DNA from: Blautia sp.
GTDB lineage: Bacteria; Bacillota; Clostridia; Lachnospirales; Lachnospiraceae
NCBI GenBank assembly: GCA_026169535.1
Contig: JAPFCU010000069.1
Span: 1-40,135, forward strand
Length of the DNA: 40,135 nt
Direction of reading: 5' to 3'
Made by a program: the position numbers and the translations under genes. Each line of letters starts with the position of its first letter. Within the stretch, counting starts at the first letter, position 1. Of this stretch, positions 7,253-15,474 are shown one piece after another. The notes under the pieces are model-generated. The model saw only the letters and a list, made by a program, of their open reading frames with translations, ran no database searches and was not told where the DNA came from.

Positions 7253-9703
7253 ATGAATACGTTAAAAGAAGAAATCCATGCCTACTGGACAGACCGTGCC
7301 AGAGGCTATTCAGAATACAATCAGCAGGAAATGGCGGACGCAAGGCGGAGCATGTGGAAAAAGAAGCTTCTGTCCTTGATAACCGGTCATTTTCTGGAGA
7401 AAAAACCAGAGGAGATCAAAATTCTGGACGTGGGTACCGGTCCGGGTTTTTTTGCCCTGCTTCTTGCAGAAGCCGGATATCAGGTGACAGCGGCAGATGT
7501 GACGGAGGAAATGCTGAAGGAAGCCAGACAGAATACAGGACAGCTGGCAGAGCGGATCACCTGGAAACTCAGTGATGCTCAGAAGCTGAATCTGGGAGAC
7601 GATTTGTTTGATGTGGTTCTTTCCAGAAATGTCACCTGGAATCTGGAGGATCCGGGAGCAGCGTATCAGGAGTGGTACCGGGTACTGAAGCCGGGCGGGC
7701 TGATGTGCAATTTTGACGCTGACTGGTACGGGCATCTTTATGATGAAGAAAAGCGCAGTGGTTATGAAGAAGACAGGCGCAGAGTAGAAGAGGGAAACCT
7801 TGAGGATTATTATACAGGAACAGATATTGAAAGAATGGAGTCCATTGCCCGGAGGGTTCCTTTAAGCCGTCTGAAACGGCCGCAGTGGGATCTGGAGGCT
7901 ATGGAGGCAGCGGGATTTTTTCAGACAGAATGCGACACAGAGGTCTGGAAAGAGGTCTGGACAGAGGAAGAGATTGCCAATAACGGCTCTACTCCTGTTT
8001 TTCTTCTTACAGGAAAAAAGAGACAGGTTTTTTGCCTGAATAATGTCTGTGTAAAACCCGGAGAGATCTGGGAAGGCGATCTGGAGCTGGCAGAGGGAGA
8101 AATCCGTCTTCCGGCAGCGGTTCTTCATGGCAAAAAACCGGGAAAGACCATGCTGATCACAGCAGGGGTTCATGCAGGAGAATATGTAGGGATCCAGGCA
8201 GCCATAGAGCTTGCCCAGAAGCTGAAGATCCATAAGGTAACAGGAACTGTCATTATCGTAAAAGTCATGAATGTTCCTGCATTTGAAAAAAGAAACGGAA
8301 GTCTTGGTCTGACAGATCATAAAAATCTGAACAGAGAATTTCCGGGAAACCCGGAGGGAACAGAAATGGAGAGACTGGCCTGGGCGGTAACCCGGGAACT
8401 GCAGTCTGCGGCGGATTATTATATCGATCTTCACAGCGGAGACGATTATGAGCAGCTGACTCCGTATGTCTATTATGCAGGAATGGCAGAGGAAAAGGTG
8501 GTAAATGAATCCCGGAGAATGGCAGAACAGGTGGACGTACCTTATATGGTGCGCTCCAACGTAGCCTCCGGAGGTTCCTACAATCATGCGGCTTCCACAG
8601 GAATTCCAAGTATTCTTATTGAACGTGGCGGAATGGGCGGCTGGAACTATGAGGAAGTCCGTTCGACCAGAAGAGACGTGCGGAATATTCTCTGCCATCT
8701 GGGAATCTATCAGGGACAGAAGGATTACCGAACCTATTATCCGTTGGAGGTAACAGATATCTGCTATCAGGATGCTTCTCAGGATGGTCTGTGGTACCCC
8801 TTTAAAAAGGCGGGAGATGTGATCCGGGAGGGAGATATTCTTGGAGAAGTCCGTGATTATAAAGGAAAGCTGCTGGAAATCAGTATGGCAGAAGCCGACG
8901 GAGTGATCCTTTATCAGACGGGGACGCTTCAGGTCCTGGGAAATGGTCCCATGATTGCTTACGGGCGGATCGTGGCTCCCTGTGATGAGCGAAAAGAAAG
9001 GATTGTCCATTACTGGGAAAAAAGAAGCAGCGATTTTCTGGAGCATAAAAGAGCAGAGCTGCACAGCGATATGGCAAAAAGGTGGCTCAGTGAGATACGA
9101 AAACAGCTTCCGGAGGGAAAAAACCTTCGTATACTGGATGTAGGCTGCGGCGCAGGATTTTTCTCCGTGCTTCTAGCCCGTGAAGGTTATCAGGTCACCG
9201 GGGTGGATCTGACACCGGATATGGTGGAAAATGCCAGGATACTTGCCCGGGAAGAAAAGGCAGAGTGTGAGTTTCAGATCATGGATGCAGAAAATCTGAA
9301 TTTTTCGGATGGAAGCTTTGATGTGGTAATTTCACGAAATCTTACCTGGACGCTTCCGGATGTGCGTCGGGCTTATAAGGAGTGGATCCGGGTGCTGAAG
9401 CCGGGTGGCGTGCTTTTGAATTTTGATGCCAATTATGGAATGAGTGATTTTACAGATGTAGCAGATCTTCCGGAAAATCATGCCCACCAGGAAATAGGAG
9501 ATGAGATGATGCGTGAGTGCGAGGAGATCAAAAGGCAGCTTCCAATCAGCTCCTACAGCCGTCCGGCATGGGATCTGGAAACTCTGGGAGCAATGAATCT
9601 CCAGAAATTTCAGGTGGATCTGGGGATCAGCAGCCGGATTTATCTGGAGAAAGATGAGTTTTATAATCCGACCCCGATGTTTATGCTGAGAACGGAGAAA
9701 TAA
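7253..9703 (+). CDS. SAM methyltransferase / M14 aspartoacylase-like / SAM methyltransferase fusion
   Basis: One 816-residue protein holds three domains. Residues 1-255 are a class I SAM methyltransferase with motif I ILDVGTGPGFFALLLAE (57-73) and post-motif WYRVLKPGGL. Residues about 270-575 are an M14 succinylglutamate desuccinylase/aspartoacylase-like zinc hydrolase: GVHAGE with H307 and E310, DLHSGD with H394 as third ligand, ERGG with E457 as likely catalytic base, and a C-terminal beta-rich part. Residues about 580-816 are a second methyltransferase, similar to the first, with ILDVGCGAGFFSVLL (627-641). The two methyltransferases share YW, SRN-TW, RVLKPGG and NFDA motifs, suggesting internal duplication. 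The lysR gene starts 2 bp after the stop and the Opp/Nik-type importer follows. Likely role: modifying or trimming an imported amino-acid-like or metal-chelating compound. Start ATG has only a weak ribosome binding site. Confidence 0.85.
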   Translation: MNTLKEEIHAYWTDRARGYSEYNQQEMADARRSMWKKKLLSLITGHFLEKKPEEIKILDVGTGPGFFALLLAEAGYQVTAADVTEEMLKEARQNTGQLAERITWKLSDAQKLNLGDDLFDVVLSRNVTWNLEDPGAAYQEWYRVLKPGGLMCNFDADWYGHLYDEEKRSGYEEDRRRVEEGNLEDYYTGTDIERMESIARRVPLSRLKRPQWDLEAMEAAGFFQTECDTEVWKEVWTEEEIANNGSTPVFLLTGKKRQVFCLNNVCVKPGEIWEGDLELAEGEIRLPAAVLHGKKPGKTMLITAGVHAGEYVGIQAAIELAQKLKIHKVTGTVIIVKVMNVPAFEKRNGSLGLTDHKNLNREFPGNPEGTEMERLAWAVTRELQSAADYYIDLHSGDDYEQLTPYVYYAGMAEEKVVNESRRMAEQVDVPYMVRSNVASGGSYNHAASTGIPSILIERGGMGGWNYEEVRSTRRDVRNILCHLGIYQGQKDYRTYYPLEVTDICYQDASQDGLWYPFKKAGDVIREGDILGEVRDYKGKLLEISMAEADGVILYQTGTLQVLGNGPMIAYGRIVAPCDERKERIVHYWEKRSSDFLEHKRAELHSDMAKRWLSEIRKQLPEGKNLRILDVGCGAGFFSVLLAREGYQVTGVDLTPDMVENARILAREEKAECEFQIMDAENLNFSDGSFDVVISRNLTWTLPDVRRAYKEWIRVLKPGGVLLNFDANYGMSDFTDVADLPENHAHQEIGDEMMRECEEIKRQLPISSYSRPAWDLETLGAMNLQKFQVDLGISSRIYLEKDEFYNPTPMFMLRTEK

Positions 9704-9705
9704 AA

Positions 9706-10638
9706 ATGGATCTGAAGCAGATGCAGTATTTTACAGCCTGCGCGCAGACTGGATCCTTCAGTGAAGCGGCAAAGATTTTGTACTCCACCCAGCCCAGTGT
9801 CAGCAAGGTGGTAAAGGCTCTGGAGGATTCTCTGGGAATGCAGCTTTTTGAACGGCTTCCCCGGGGGATACGGCTGACTCCCCAGGGGCGGGAGGTCTAT
9901 CGTTATGCCTGTAAGATTGTTAATGATATGAAAAAACTGGAAAATATGGCAGAGTATAGAATGGCAAAATGGCTTCGTATTTCTGCCAACCCCAGTTCCT
10001 GGTTTGCAACCCGGTTTGTTGAATTTTACAATGAAAACTATGAAAAAAATTATCATTTTCAGATTTATACGGCAGGCGTCCGTACAGTGATGGAACGAGT
10101 CCGGGACTATCAGGATGATATTGGCTTTGTATATATTCTGGAAAGTCAGCGGGAAGATTTTCTGTATGAGCTGTCGAGAGCAGGTCTGGAATTTATTGAT
10201 ATGGAAGAAGCAGAGCTTCTCGTTTATCCTGGTGAAAAGTCTGTTTTTTTCGGGGAAGAAAAAGAAACTTTCAGGCTGGAGGATCTGAAGGGAATGCGTT
10301 TTGTCCAGAATGGTCAGGATGAATTTTTTGATATGGGAGCAGCGGGAGAGCAGGCAGGATTTTCATGGAAGGATCTGGATATTTCTGTGGTGACAAACAG
10401 TGACTATATTATGGAGAGAATGCTGAAAAACACCAGTGTTATGAACATCAGCGGAAGCTATCTTTCAGAAAAGAAAAAGGGAACGGTACCGGGTATCCCT
10501 CTGGATATGAAGGGAAATAAAATGATCTTTGGCTATATCTGCCACAGAGGAGAAAAGCTGGATCCGGATATCCGGGAATTTATCCGTTTCCTGGAAAGCA
10601 GACTGAGGGAAAGAAATATAAAAAAATCACTTATCTGA
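9706..10638 (+). CDS. LysR-type transcriptional regulator
   Basis: The 310-residue protein has an N-terminal winged helix-turn-helix (about residues 1-60, with TGSFSEAAKILYSTQPSVSK and LFERLPRG) and a C-terminal effector domain. It starts 2 bp after the fusion gene and ends inside its own terminator hairpin. LysR proteins usually control adjacent genes, so the fusion gene and the importer (10957-16078) are the likely targets. The shared 18-bp site and the palindrome at the importer promoter are candidate operators. The effector is unknown. Confidence 0.9.
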   Translation: MDLKQMQYFTACAQTGSFSEAAKILYSTQPSVSKVVKALEDSLGMQLFERLPRGIRLTPQGREVYRYACKIVNDMKKLENMAEYRMAKWLRISANPSSWFATRFVEFYNENYEKNYHFQIYTAGVRTVMERVRDYQDDIGFVYILESQREDFLYELSRAGLEFIDMEEAELLVYPGEKSVFFGEEKETFRLEDLKGMRFVQNGQDEFFDMGAAGEQAGFSWKDLDISVVTNSDYIMERMLKNTSVMNISGSYLSEKKKGTVPGIPLDMKGNKMIFGYICHRGEKLDPDIREFIRFLESRLRERNIKKSLI

Positions 10639-10659
10639 TCTGAGATAGGTGATTTTTTT
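10621..10659 (+). terminator. Terminator at the end of the lysR gene
   Basis: AATCACTTATCT (10625-10636) pairs with AGATAGGTGATT (10643-10654), A-run before and T-run after. It overlaps the last codons of the lysR gene, so importer transcription must start anew. Confidence 0.85.
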
Positions 10660-10782
10660 ATGGGTCGTTTAAAATAATGGGATTGTTGTAAGTGCATCAA
10701 TTGTGGAGGTCTGTGCACAAACAGTGACATCATAGAACACATCTATGTGTTGTTTATATTTTAACAAACTCTTGAAATCTTA

Positions 10783-10800
10783 CAAGCCTCCCGGGGGGAT
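10783..10800 (+). repeat. 18-bp sequence, inverted copy of 7153-7170
   Basis: Exact 18-bp match to the reverse complement of 7153-7170. It sits 67 bp upstream of the proposed -35 of the importer operon, in the otherwise empty 318-bp gap 10639-10956. That gap also holds the lysR terminator, a small AACACAT/ATGTGTT hairpin near 10735-10750 and the importer promoter. Confidence 0.5.
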
Positions 10801-10855
10801 AGAAATATATGAAAAATATACAGGATCTATGCCAAATATGAATAGGTATATATCC

Positions 10856-10895
10856 CCCGCACCGGGTTAAACTGCGGGAGGATCAATGTTATACT
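10856..10895 (+). promoter_or_regulatory. Importer promoter with overlapping palindrome
   Basis: TTAAAC (10867-10872), a 17-bp spacer and TATACT (10890-10895) lie about 60 bp before the binding-protein gene. CCCGCA (10856-10861) and TGCGGG (10873-10878) flank the -35 box symmetrically, a typical operator position. GGGAGG next to it resembles the core of the 18-bp repeat. Confidence 0.6.
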
Positions 10896-10956
10896 GAGCA
10901 AAGATCGGCTGCAGAGAAAATATGCAGCAGAAAATTTCAGCGGAGGGAATACAGAA

Positions 10957-12543
10957 ATGAAAAAAAGAATGCTTGCGCTGTTCAGCGCAGTCTGTCTGAC
11001 CGTTTCCATGGCAGGAGGATGTATAAGTGTATCAGCGGCAGAAGAAAAAAAGGATGAGGTGATCGTGACGATGCCGGTTACCTCAGAGCCGGAGGCAGGA
11101 TTTGATCCGGCATATGGATGGGGAGCCGGAGAGCATGTACATGAGCCTTTGATCCAGAGTACACTGACGATCACAAACACAGATCTTTCCATAGGGATGG
11201 ATCTGGCAACAGATTACTCTGTCAGTGAAGACGGGCTTACCTGGACAGTAAAGATCCGTGACGATGTGAAATTTACAGACGGAGAGCCTCTGACAGCAAA
11301 GGATGTGGCATTTACCTATAATAACTGTCGGGATAACAGTTCAGTCAACGACTTTTCCATGTTGGAAGAGGCAGTAGCTACAGATGATACCACAGTAGAG
11401 TTTCATCTGAACCGCGCTTTTTCTATCTGGCCGTATACTATGGCTGTAGTGGGAATCGTTCCGGAACATGCTTATGATGAAAATTATGGACAGAATCCTG
11501 TTGGATCAGGAAGATATATTATGAAACAGTGGGACAAAGGTCAGCAGGTGATTTTTGAGGCCAATCCGGATTATTACGGAGAGGAACCGTCCATGAAAAA
11601 AGTGACTGTTCTTTTTATGGAAGAGGACGCTGCGCTTGCAGCCGCACAGTCCGGAACAGTAGATGTAGCACATACAGCAGCTTCTTATTCAGATATGGAG
11701 TTTGACGGATACAGCCTTTTTAATGTGGTAACGGTAGACAACCGTGGTCTTAATCTTCCGGCAGCTCCGGCAGAAGAGAAAGACGGAGTAGTGGTTGGAA
11801 ATGATTTTACCAGTGATGTAAATGTAAGACGTGCCATCAATATCGGTATCGATCGGGATGAGATGATCGAAAATGTCCTGAACGGATATGGAACACCGGC
11901 ATACAGCGTCTGTGACAAAATGCCATGGTACAACGATGAGGCGGTGACAGAATATGATCCGGAAGAGGCCGTGAAGATTCTTGAAGATGCAGGCTGGAAA
12001 GCCGGAGATGATGGAATCCGTGAAAAAGACGGTGTCCGTGCAGAACTGAATATTTTATATCCGGCATCTGATTCTGTTCGTCAGGCTCTGGCAGAAGATA
12101 CAAAAAATCAGCTGACTGAACTTGGAATTGCTGCATCCACAGAAGGGGTAGACTGGGATACCGCATATTCAGGAGCGCTTTCACAGCCGCTGATGTGGGG
12201 CTGGGGAGCACATACTCCAATGGAGCTTTATAATATTTATCATACCATGAAAGAAACAGGAACTGCGGAGTACTCTCCGTATGCAAATGAAACAGTTGAT
12301 AAATATATGGACGAGGCTCTGATGTGCAGCGATCTGGAGGAATCCTATGACCTTTGGAAAAAGGCTCAGTGGGACGGTGAGAGCGGAATTACACAGGAAG
12401 GCGATATTCCGTGGATCTGGCTGTGCAATGTGGATCATCTGTATTTTGTAAGAGATGGCCTGAAGATTGCAGAACAGAAGATACATCCTCATGGACATGG
12501 ATGGTCTATTGTAAATAATGTAGATCAGTGGAGCTGGGAATAA
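10957..12543 (+). CDS. ABC importer substrate-binding protein, family 5 (Opp/Nik type)
   Basis: The 528-residue protein starts with a signal peptide (KKR, hydrophobic core, then AGGC at 19-22 as a weak lipobox, or cleavage after SVSA). The family 5 body follows with LATDYSVSEDGLTWTVKIRDDVKFTDG and PLTAKDVAFTYNNC. GEHVHEPL near residue 58 gives histidines in the position often seen in nickel/metallophore binders. It should capture a peptide, opine-like or metal-chelate ligand outside the membrane and deliver it to the two permeases. It is the first gene of the importer operon; a large hairpin separates it from the permeases. The substrate is inferred only. Confidence 0.88.
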   Translation: MKKRMLALFSAVCLTVSMAGGCISVSAAEEKKDEVIVTMPVTSEPEAGFDPAYGWGAGEHVHEPLIQSTLTITNTDLSIGMDLATDYSVSEDGLTWTVKIRDDVKFTDGEPLTAKDVAFTYNNCRDNSSVNDFSMLEEAVATDDTTVEFHLNRAFSIWPYTMAVVGIVPEHAYDENYGQNPVGSGRYIMKQWDKGQQVIFEANPDYYGEEPSMKKVTVLFMEEDAALAAAQSGTVDVAHTAASYSDMEFDGYSLFNVVTVDNRGLNLPAAPAEEKDGVVVGNDFTSDVNVRRAINIGIDRDEMIENVLNGYGTPAYSVCDKMPWYNDEAVTEYDPEEAVKILEDAGWKAGDDGIREKDGVRAELNILYPASDSVRQALAEDTKNQLTELGIAASTEGVDWDTAYSGALSQPLMWGWGAHTPMELYNIYHTMKETGTAEYSPYANETVDKYMDEALMCSDLEESYDLWKKAQWDGESGITQEGDIPWIWLCNVDHLYFVRDGLKIAEQKIHPHGHGWSIVNNVDQWSWE

Positions 12544-12576
12544 TCTGCCTAAAACCAAATAAAAGAAAATAAGTCA

Positions 12577-12635
12577 TCCGGCGCCCTTCTGAGATGCAGT
12601 CTGTAAATAAGCAGACCGTCCCGGAAGGCGCCGGA
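12577..12635 (+). repeat. Large intergenic hairpin between binding-protein and permease genes
   Basis: TCCGGCGCC (12577-12585) pairs with GGCGCCGGA (12627-12635); the pairing extends through TTC/GAA, and GTCTG/CAGAC pairs inside. There is no long T-run, so it is more likely a transcript-stabilising or partial-termination element that raises binding protein over permease. It fills most of the 139-bp gap. Confidence 0.65.
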
Positions 12636-12682
12636 TACTGTGCGTTACAGCAGAAAGGAATTCTGCGTATAAGGAGAAAAGA

Positions 12683-13672
12683 TTGAAGACAGCAAAATTT
12701 ATAACAAAACAAATGATAAAAATGTTTCTTCTGCTTCTGGCAGTAAGTATAGTGGCATTTGCGCTGATGACAGCTTCCCCCGTGGATCCTCTTCAGGCAA
12801 ATGTAGGTCAGACTGCCCTTGGTTCTATGAGTCCGGAGCAGATACAGAAGCTGGAAGAATACTGGGGTGTGGGACAGCCGCCTGTACAGAGATATATGGC
12901 ATGGCTGAAGGATTTTATCCGTGGAGATATGGGAGTTTCTCTTCTTTATCGTCAGGATGTAACAAAGGTGATAGCAGTAAAGCTGGCAAATTCCTTGTTT
13001 CTTATGATCATTGCCTGGGTCATGTCGGGTCTCCTTGGATTTATACTGGGAGCCCTTGCAGGAATGAACAGGGGAAAACTGATCGATAAAGTGGTCAGGG
13101 GCTATTGTCTGCTGATCTCCAGTACACCGGCTTTTTGGATTGCCATGCTTTTCCTGATCATATTCGGGGTATGGCTGAAAATCCTTCCCATTGGTCTTAG
13201 TGTTCCTATCGGAGTGGAAGCAAGTGGAGTTACTTTTCTGGACAGAGTTTATCATGCCATTCTGCCGGCATTTACTTTGTCAATTACCGGAATTTCCAAT
13301 ATAGCTATGCATACAAGGGAAAAAATGATCGATATCTGTGAAAGCGATTATATGCTTTTTGCAAAGGCAAGAGGGGAAAGTACATGGGAAATCTTTAAGA
13401 ACCATGGTTTCCGAAATGTACTGGCGCCTGCTATGACTTTACAGTTTGCATCCATCAGTGAGATTTTTGGCGGATCTGTTCTTGTGGAGCAGGTATTTTC
13501 TTATCCGGGACTGGGACAGGCCGCAGTCAGTGCAGGGCTTGGAAGCGATATGCCTCTTCTCATGGCAATCACCATGATCAGTGCGCTTCTGGTATTTGGC
13601 GGGAACCTGATCGCCAATCTTTTGTACGGGGTGATCGATCCTCGTATCAGACGGGGAGGTGCGGTGAGATGA
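12683..13672 (+). CDS. ABC importer permease 1 (NikB/OppB type)
   Basis: The 329-residue membrane protein has the OppB/NikB layout: an N-terminal membrane helix, an extracellular segment with ASPVDP, then a five-helix core with the EAA-type coupling loop (YMLFAKARGESTWEIFKNHGFRN, here about residues 223-245). It starts at TTG (12683), supported by AAGGAG (12671-12676). It is one of two pore subunits; its stop overlaps the next start (ATGA at 13669-13672). Confidence 0.9.
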   Translation: MKTAKFITKQMIKMFLLLLAVSIVAFALMTASPVDPLQANVGQTALGSMSPEQIQKLEEYWGVGQPPVQRYMAWLKDFIRGDMGVSLLYRQDVTKVIAVKLANSLFLMIIAWVMSGLLGFILGALAGMNRGKLIDKVVRGYCLLISSTPAFWIAMLFLIIFGVWLKILPIGLSVPIGVEASGVTFLDRVYHAILPAFTLSITGISNIAMHTREKMIDICESDYMLFAKARGESTWEIFKNHGFRNVLAPAMTLQFASISEIFGGSVLVEQVFSYPGLGQAAVSAGLGSDMPLLMAITMISALLVFGGNLIANLLYGVIDPRIRRGGAVR

Positions 13673-14538
13673 AAGCTTTTGCAAAAAAACAGAAAACAGG
13701 TCTGACCTTAAAAAAGTCAGGATGGAATCAGAGACAGAGGCTTCTTTTCTGGCTGATCGCAGCTGTTCTGTTTCTTATGGCTGTGTGTATTGGCGGAATG
13801 TTTCTGGATGAAGCAGCAAAAACAACAGATTTTTCCAGAAAAAATATTGCTCCATGTCTGGCATATCCTTTTGGAACGGACTGGCTGGGAAGAAATATGT
13901 TTGCCCGTACCATAAGAGGCCTGTCCATTAGTATTGTGATCGGAATCAGTGCAGCTGCAGTCAGTGCTGTTCTTGCTTTTATACTTGGAGTGGTGTCTGC
14001 CACAATGGGAAAAGCAGCAGATACCATGGTGACCTGGTTTATCGATCTTGTAATGGGAATCCCGCATATGCTGCTCCTTATCCTTGTGTGCGTTGCCTGT
14101 GGAAGAGGACTGAAAGGTGTGATCCTCGGTGTGGCTCTGACACACTGGACTTCGCTTGCCAGACTGATCCGCGGAGAGGTACTTCAGCTGAAGGAACAGC
14201 AGTATATCAAAATGGCGCGCAAGCTTGGAAAGAGTAATCTTTATATTGCCATGAAGCATATGGCTCCGCATCTGTTTCCTCAGTTTGTGGTAGGACTGAT
14301 TCTGCTGTTTCCTCATGCGATCCTTCATGAATCAGGAATTACCTTCCTGGGATTTGGACTTTCTAATGAGCAGCCTGCCATAGGCATTATTCTTTCGGAA
14401 GCAATGAAGTATATGATTACAGGAAAATGGTGGCTGGCTCTTTTTCCGGGGCTGATGCTTGTGCTTACAGTGGTATGTTTTTATGCGATTGGAGAAAATC
14501 TGCGTAAATTAGTGGATCCGGCAAGCGCCCATAAATAG
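13669..14538 (+). CDS. ABC importer permease 2 (NikC/OppC type)
   Basis: The 289-residue protein has an N-terminal helix, the FGTDWLGRNMFAR motif typical of OppC/NikC proteins, and a C-terminal core. The latter includes the coupling loop QYIKMARKLGKSNLYIAMKH and the GITFLGFGL segment. It pairs with permease 1 to form the pore. The ATG at 13669 overlaps the upstream stop, with GGGGAGG (13653-13659) as ribosome binding site. The next gene starts 9 bp after its stop. Confidence 0.9.
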   Translation: MKAFAKKQKTGLTLKKSGWNQRQRLLFWLIAAVLFLMAVCIGGMFLDEAAKTTDFSRKNIAPCLAYPFGTDWLGRNMFARTIRGLSISIVIGISAAAVSAVLAFILGVVSATMGKAADTMVTWFIDLVMGIPHMLLLILVCVACGRGLKGVILGVALTHWTSLARLIRGEVLQLKEQQYIKMARKLGKSNLYIAMKHMAPHLFPQFVVGLILLFPHAILHESGITFLGFGLSNEQPAIGIILSEAMKYMITGKWWLALFPGLMLVLTVVCFYAIGENLRKLVDPASAHK

Positions 14539-14547
14539 GAGATAAAA

Positions 14548-15474
14548 ATGGAAAGAAAGAAAATACTTGAGATAAAAAACATGAATATTTCTTTTTGCCA
14601 GTATCAGAAGGGAATGCGGCAGGAAGAGCTTCCGGTGATCCGGGATCTGAGTCTGTCTGTTCATGAGGGGGAGATGGTGGCAGTGGTAGGATCCTCTGGT
14701 TCCGGAAAAAGTCTCCTGGCTCACGGAGTTATGGGTATTCTCCCTTATAATGCGTCTATGGGAGGAGAAATCCTGTATCGGGGAGAGCCTTTGACGGAAA
14801 AAAGAATCCGTAAGCTCCGTGGCAAAGAGATTGTAATGGTGCCCCAGAGCACTTCGTATTTGGATCCTCTGATGAAGGTGGGGACACAGATCTGTAAGGG
14901 AAAAAAAGATTTGGTACGTCAGAAGAAGCTTGATCAGATCTTCAGCCGCTACAGTCTGGCAAAGGAAGTGCAGGAGCAGTATCCATTTGAATTGTCCGGG
15001 GGAATGACAAGAAGAGTGATGATCTCCACGGCAATGATCGAGAATCCCAGACTGGTGATCGCAGACGAGCCGACTCCGGGACTGCATCAGAAGGCTGCGA
15101 AAAGCGCTATGGAGCATTTCCGGGAGCTGGCAGATATGGGGGCTGGAGTGCTGATTATCACCCATGATCTGGAACTTGCTCTGGAAACGGCGGACCGGGT
15201 TCTGGTATTTTATGCCGGATATACGCTGGAGGATGCAAAGACAGAGGATTTTTGTAAAGAGGAAACACTTCGCCATCCCTATACAAAAGCATTGTGGAGA
15301 GCAATTCCAAAAAACGGATTTCAGTATATCGATGGTGTTCAGCCTTATGTAAAGGATATGCCTTCCGGATGTCCGTTTGCACCCCGATGCAGCAGGTGTT
15401 CCGAAAAATGTCATGGAGAGATTCCCTACCGTGAGGTCAACGGCGGATATGTGAGGTGCGTATATGATTCTTGA
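14548..15474 (+). CDS. ABC importer ATPase 1 (NikD/OppD type)
   Basis: The 308-residue ATPase has Walker A GSSGSGKS (48-55), signature LSGGM (149-153), Walker B LVIADEP (169-175) and switch His206. A C-terminal Opp/HPY extension carries four cysteines (C275, C281, C284, C288) in the GCPFAPRC...C pattern seen in many OppD proteins, sometimes tied to an iron-sulfur cluster. It energises the importer together with ATPase 2. Its 3' end overlaps the next gene by 11 bp. Confidence 0.9.
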   Translation: MERKKILEIKNMNISFCQYQKGMRQEELPVIRDLSLSVHEGEMVAVVGSSGSGKSLLAHGVMGILPYNASMGGEILYRGEPLTEKRIRKLRGKEIVMVPQSTSYLDPLMKVGTQICKGKKDLVRQKKLDQIFSRYSLAKEVQEQYPFELSGGMTRRVMISTAMIENPRLVIADEPTPGLHQKAAKSAMEHFRELADMGAGVLIITHDLELALETADRVLVFYAGYTLEDAKTEDFCKEETLRHPYTKALWRAIPKNGFQYIDGVQPYVKDMPSGCPFAPRCSRCSEKCHGEIPYREVNGGYVRCVYDS

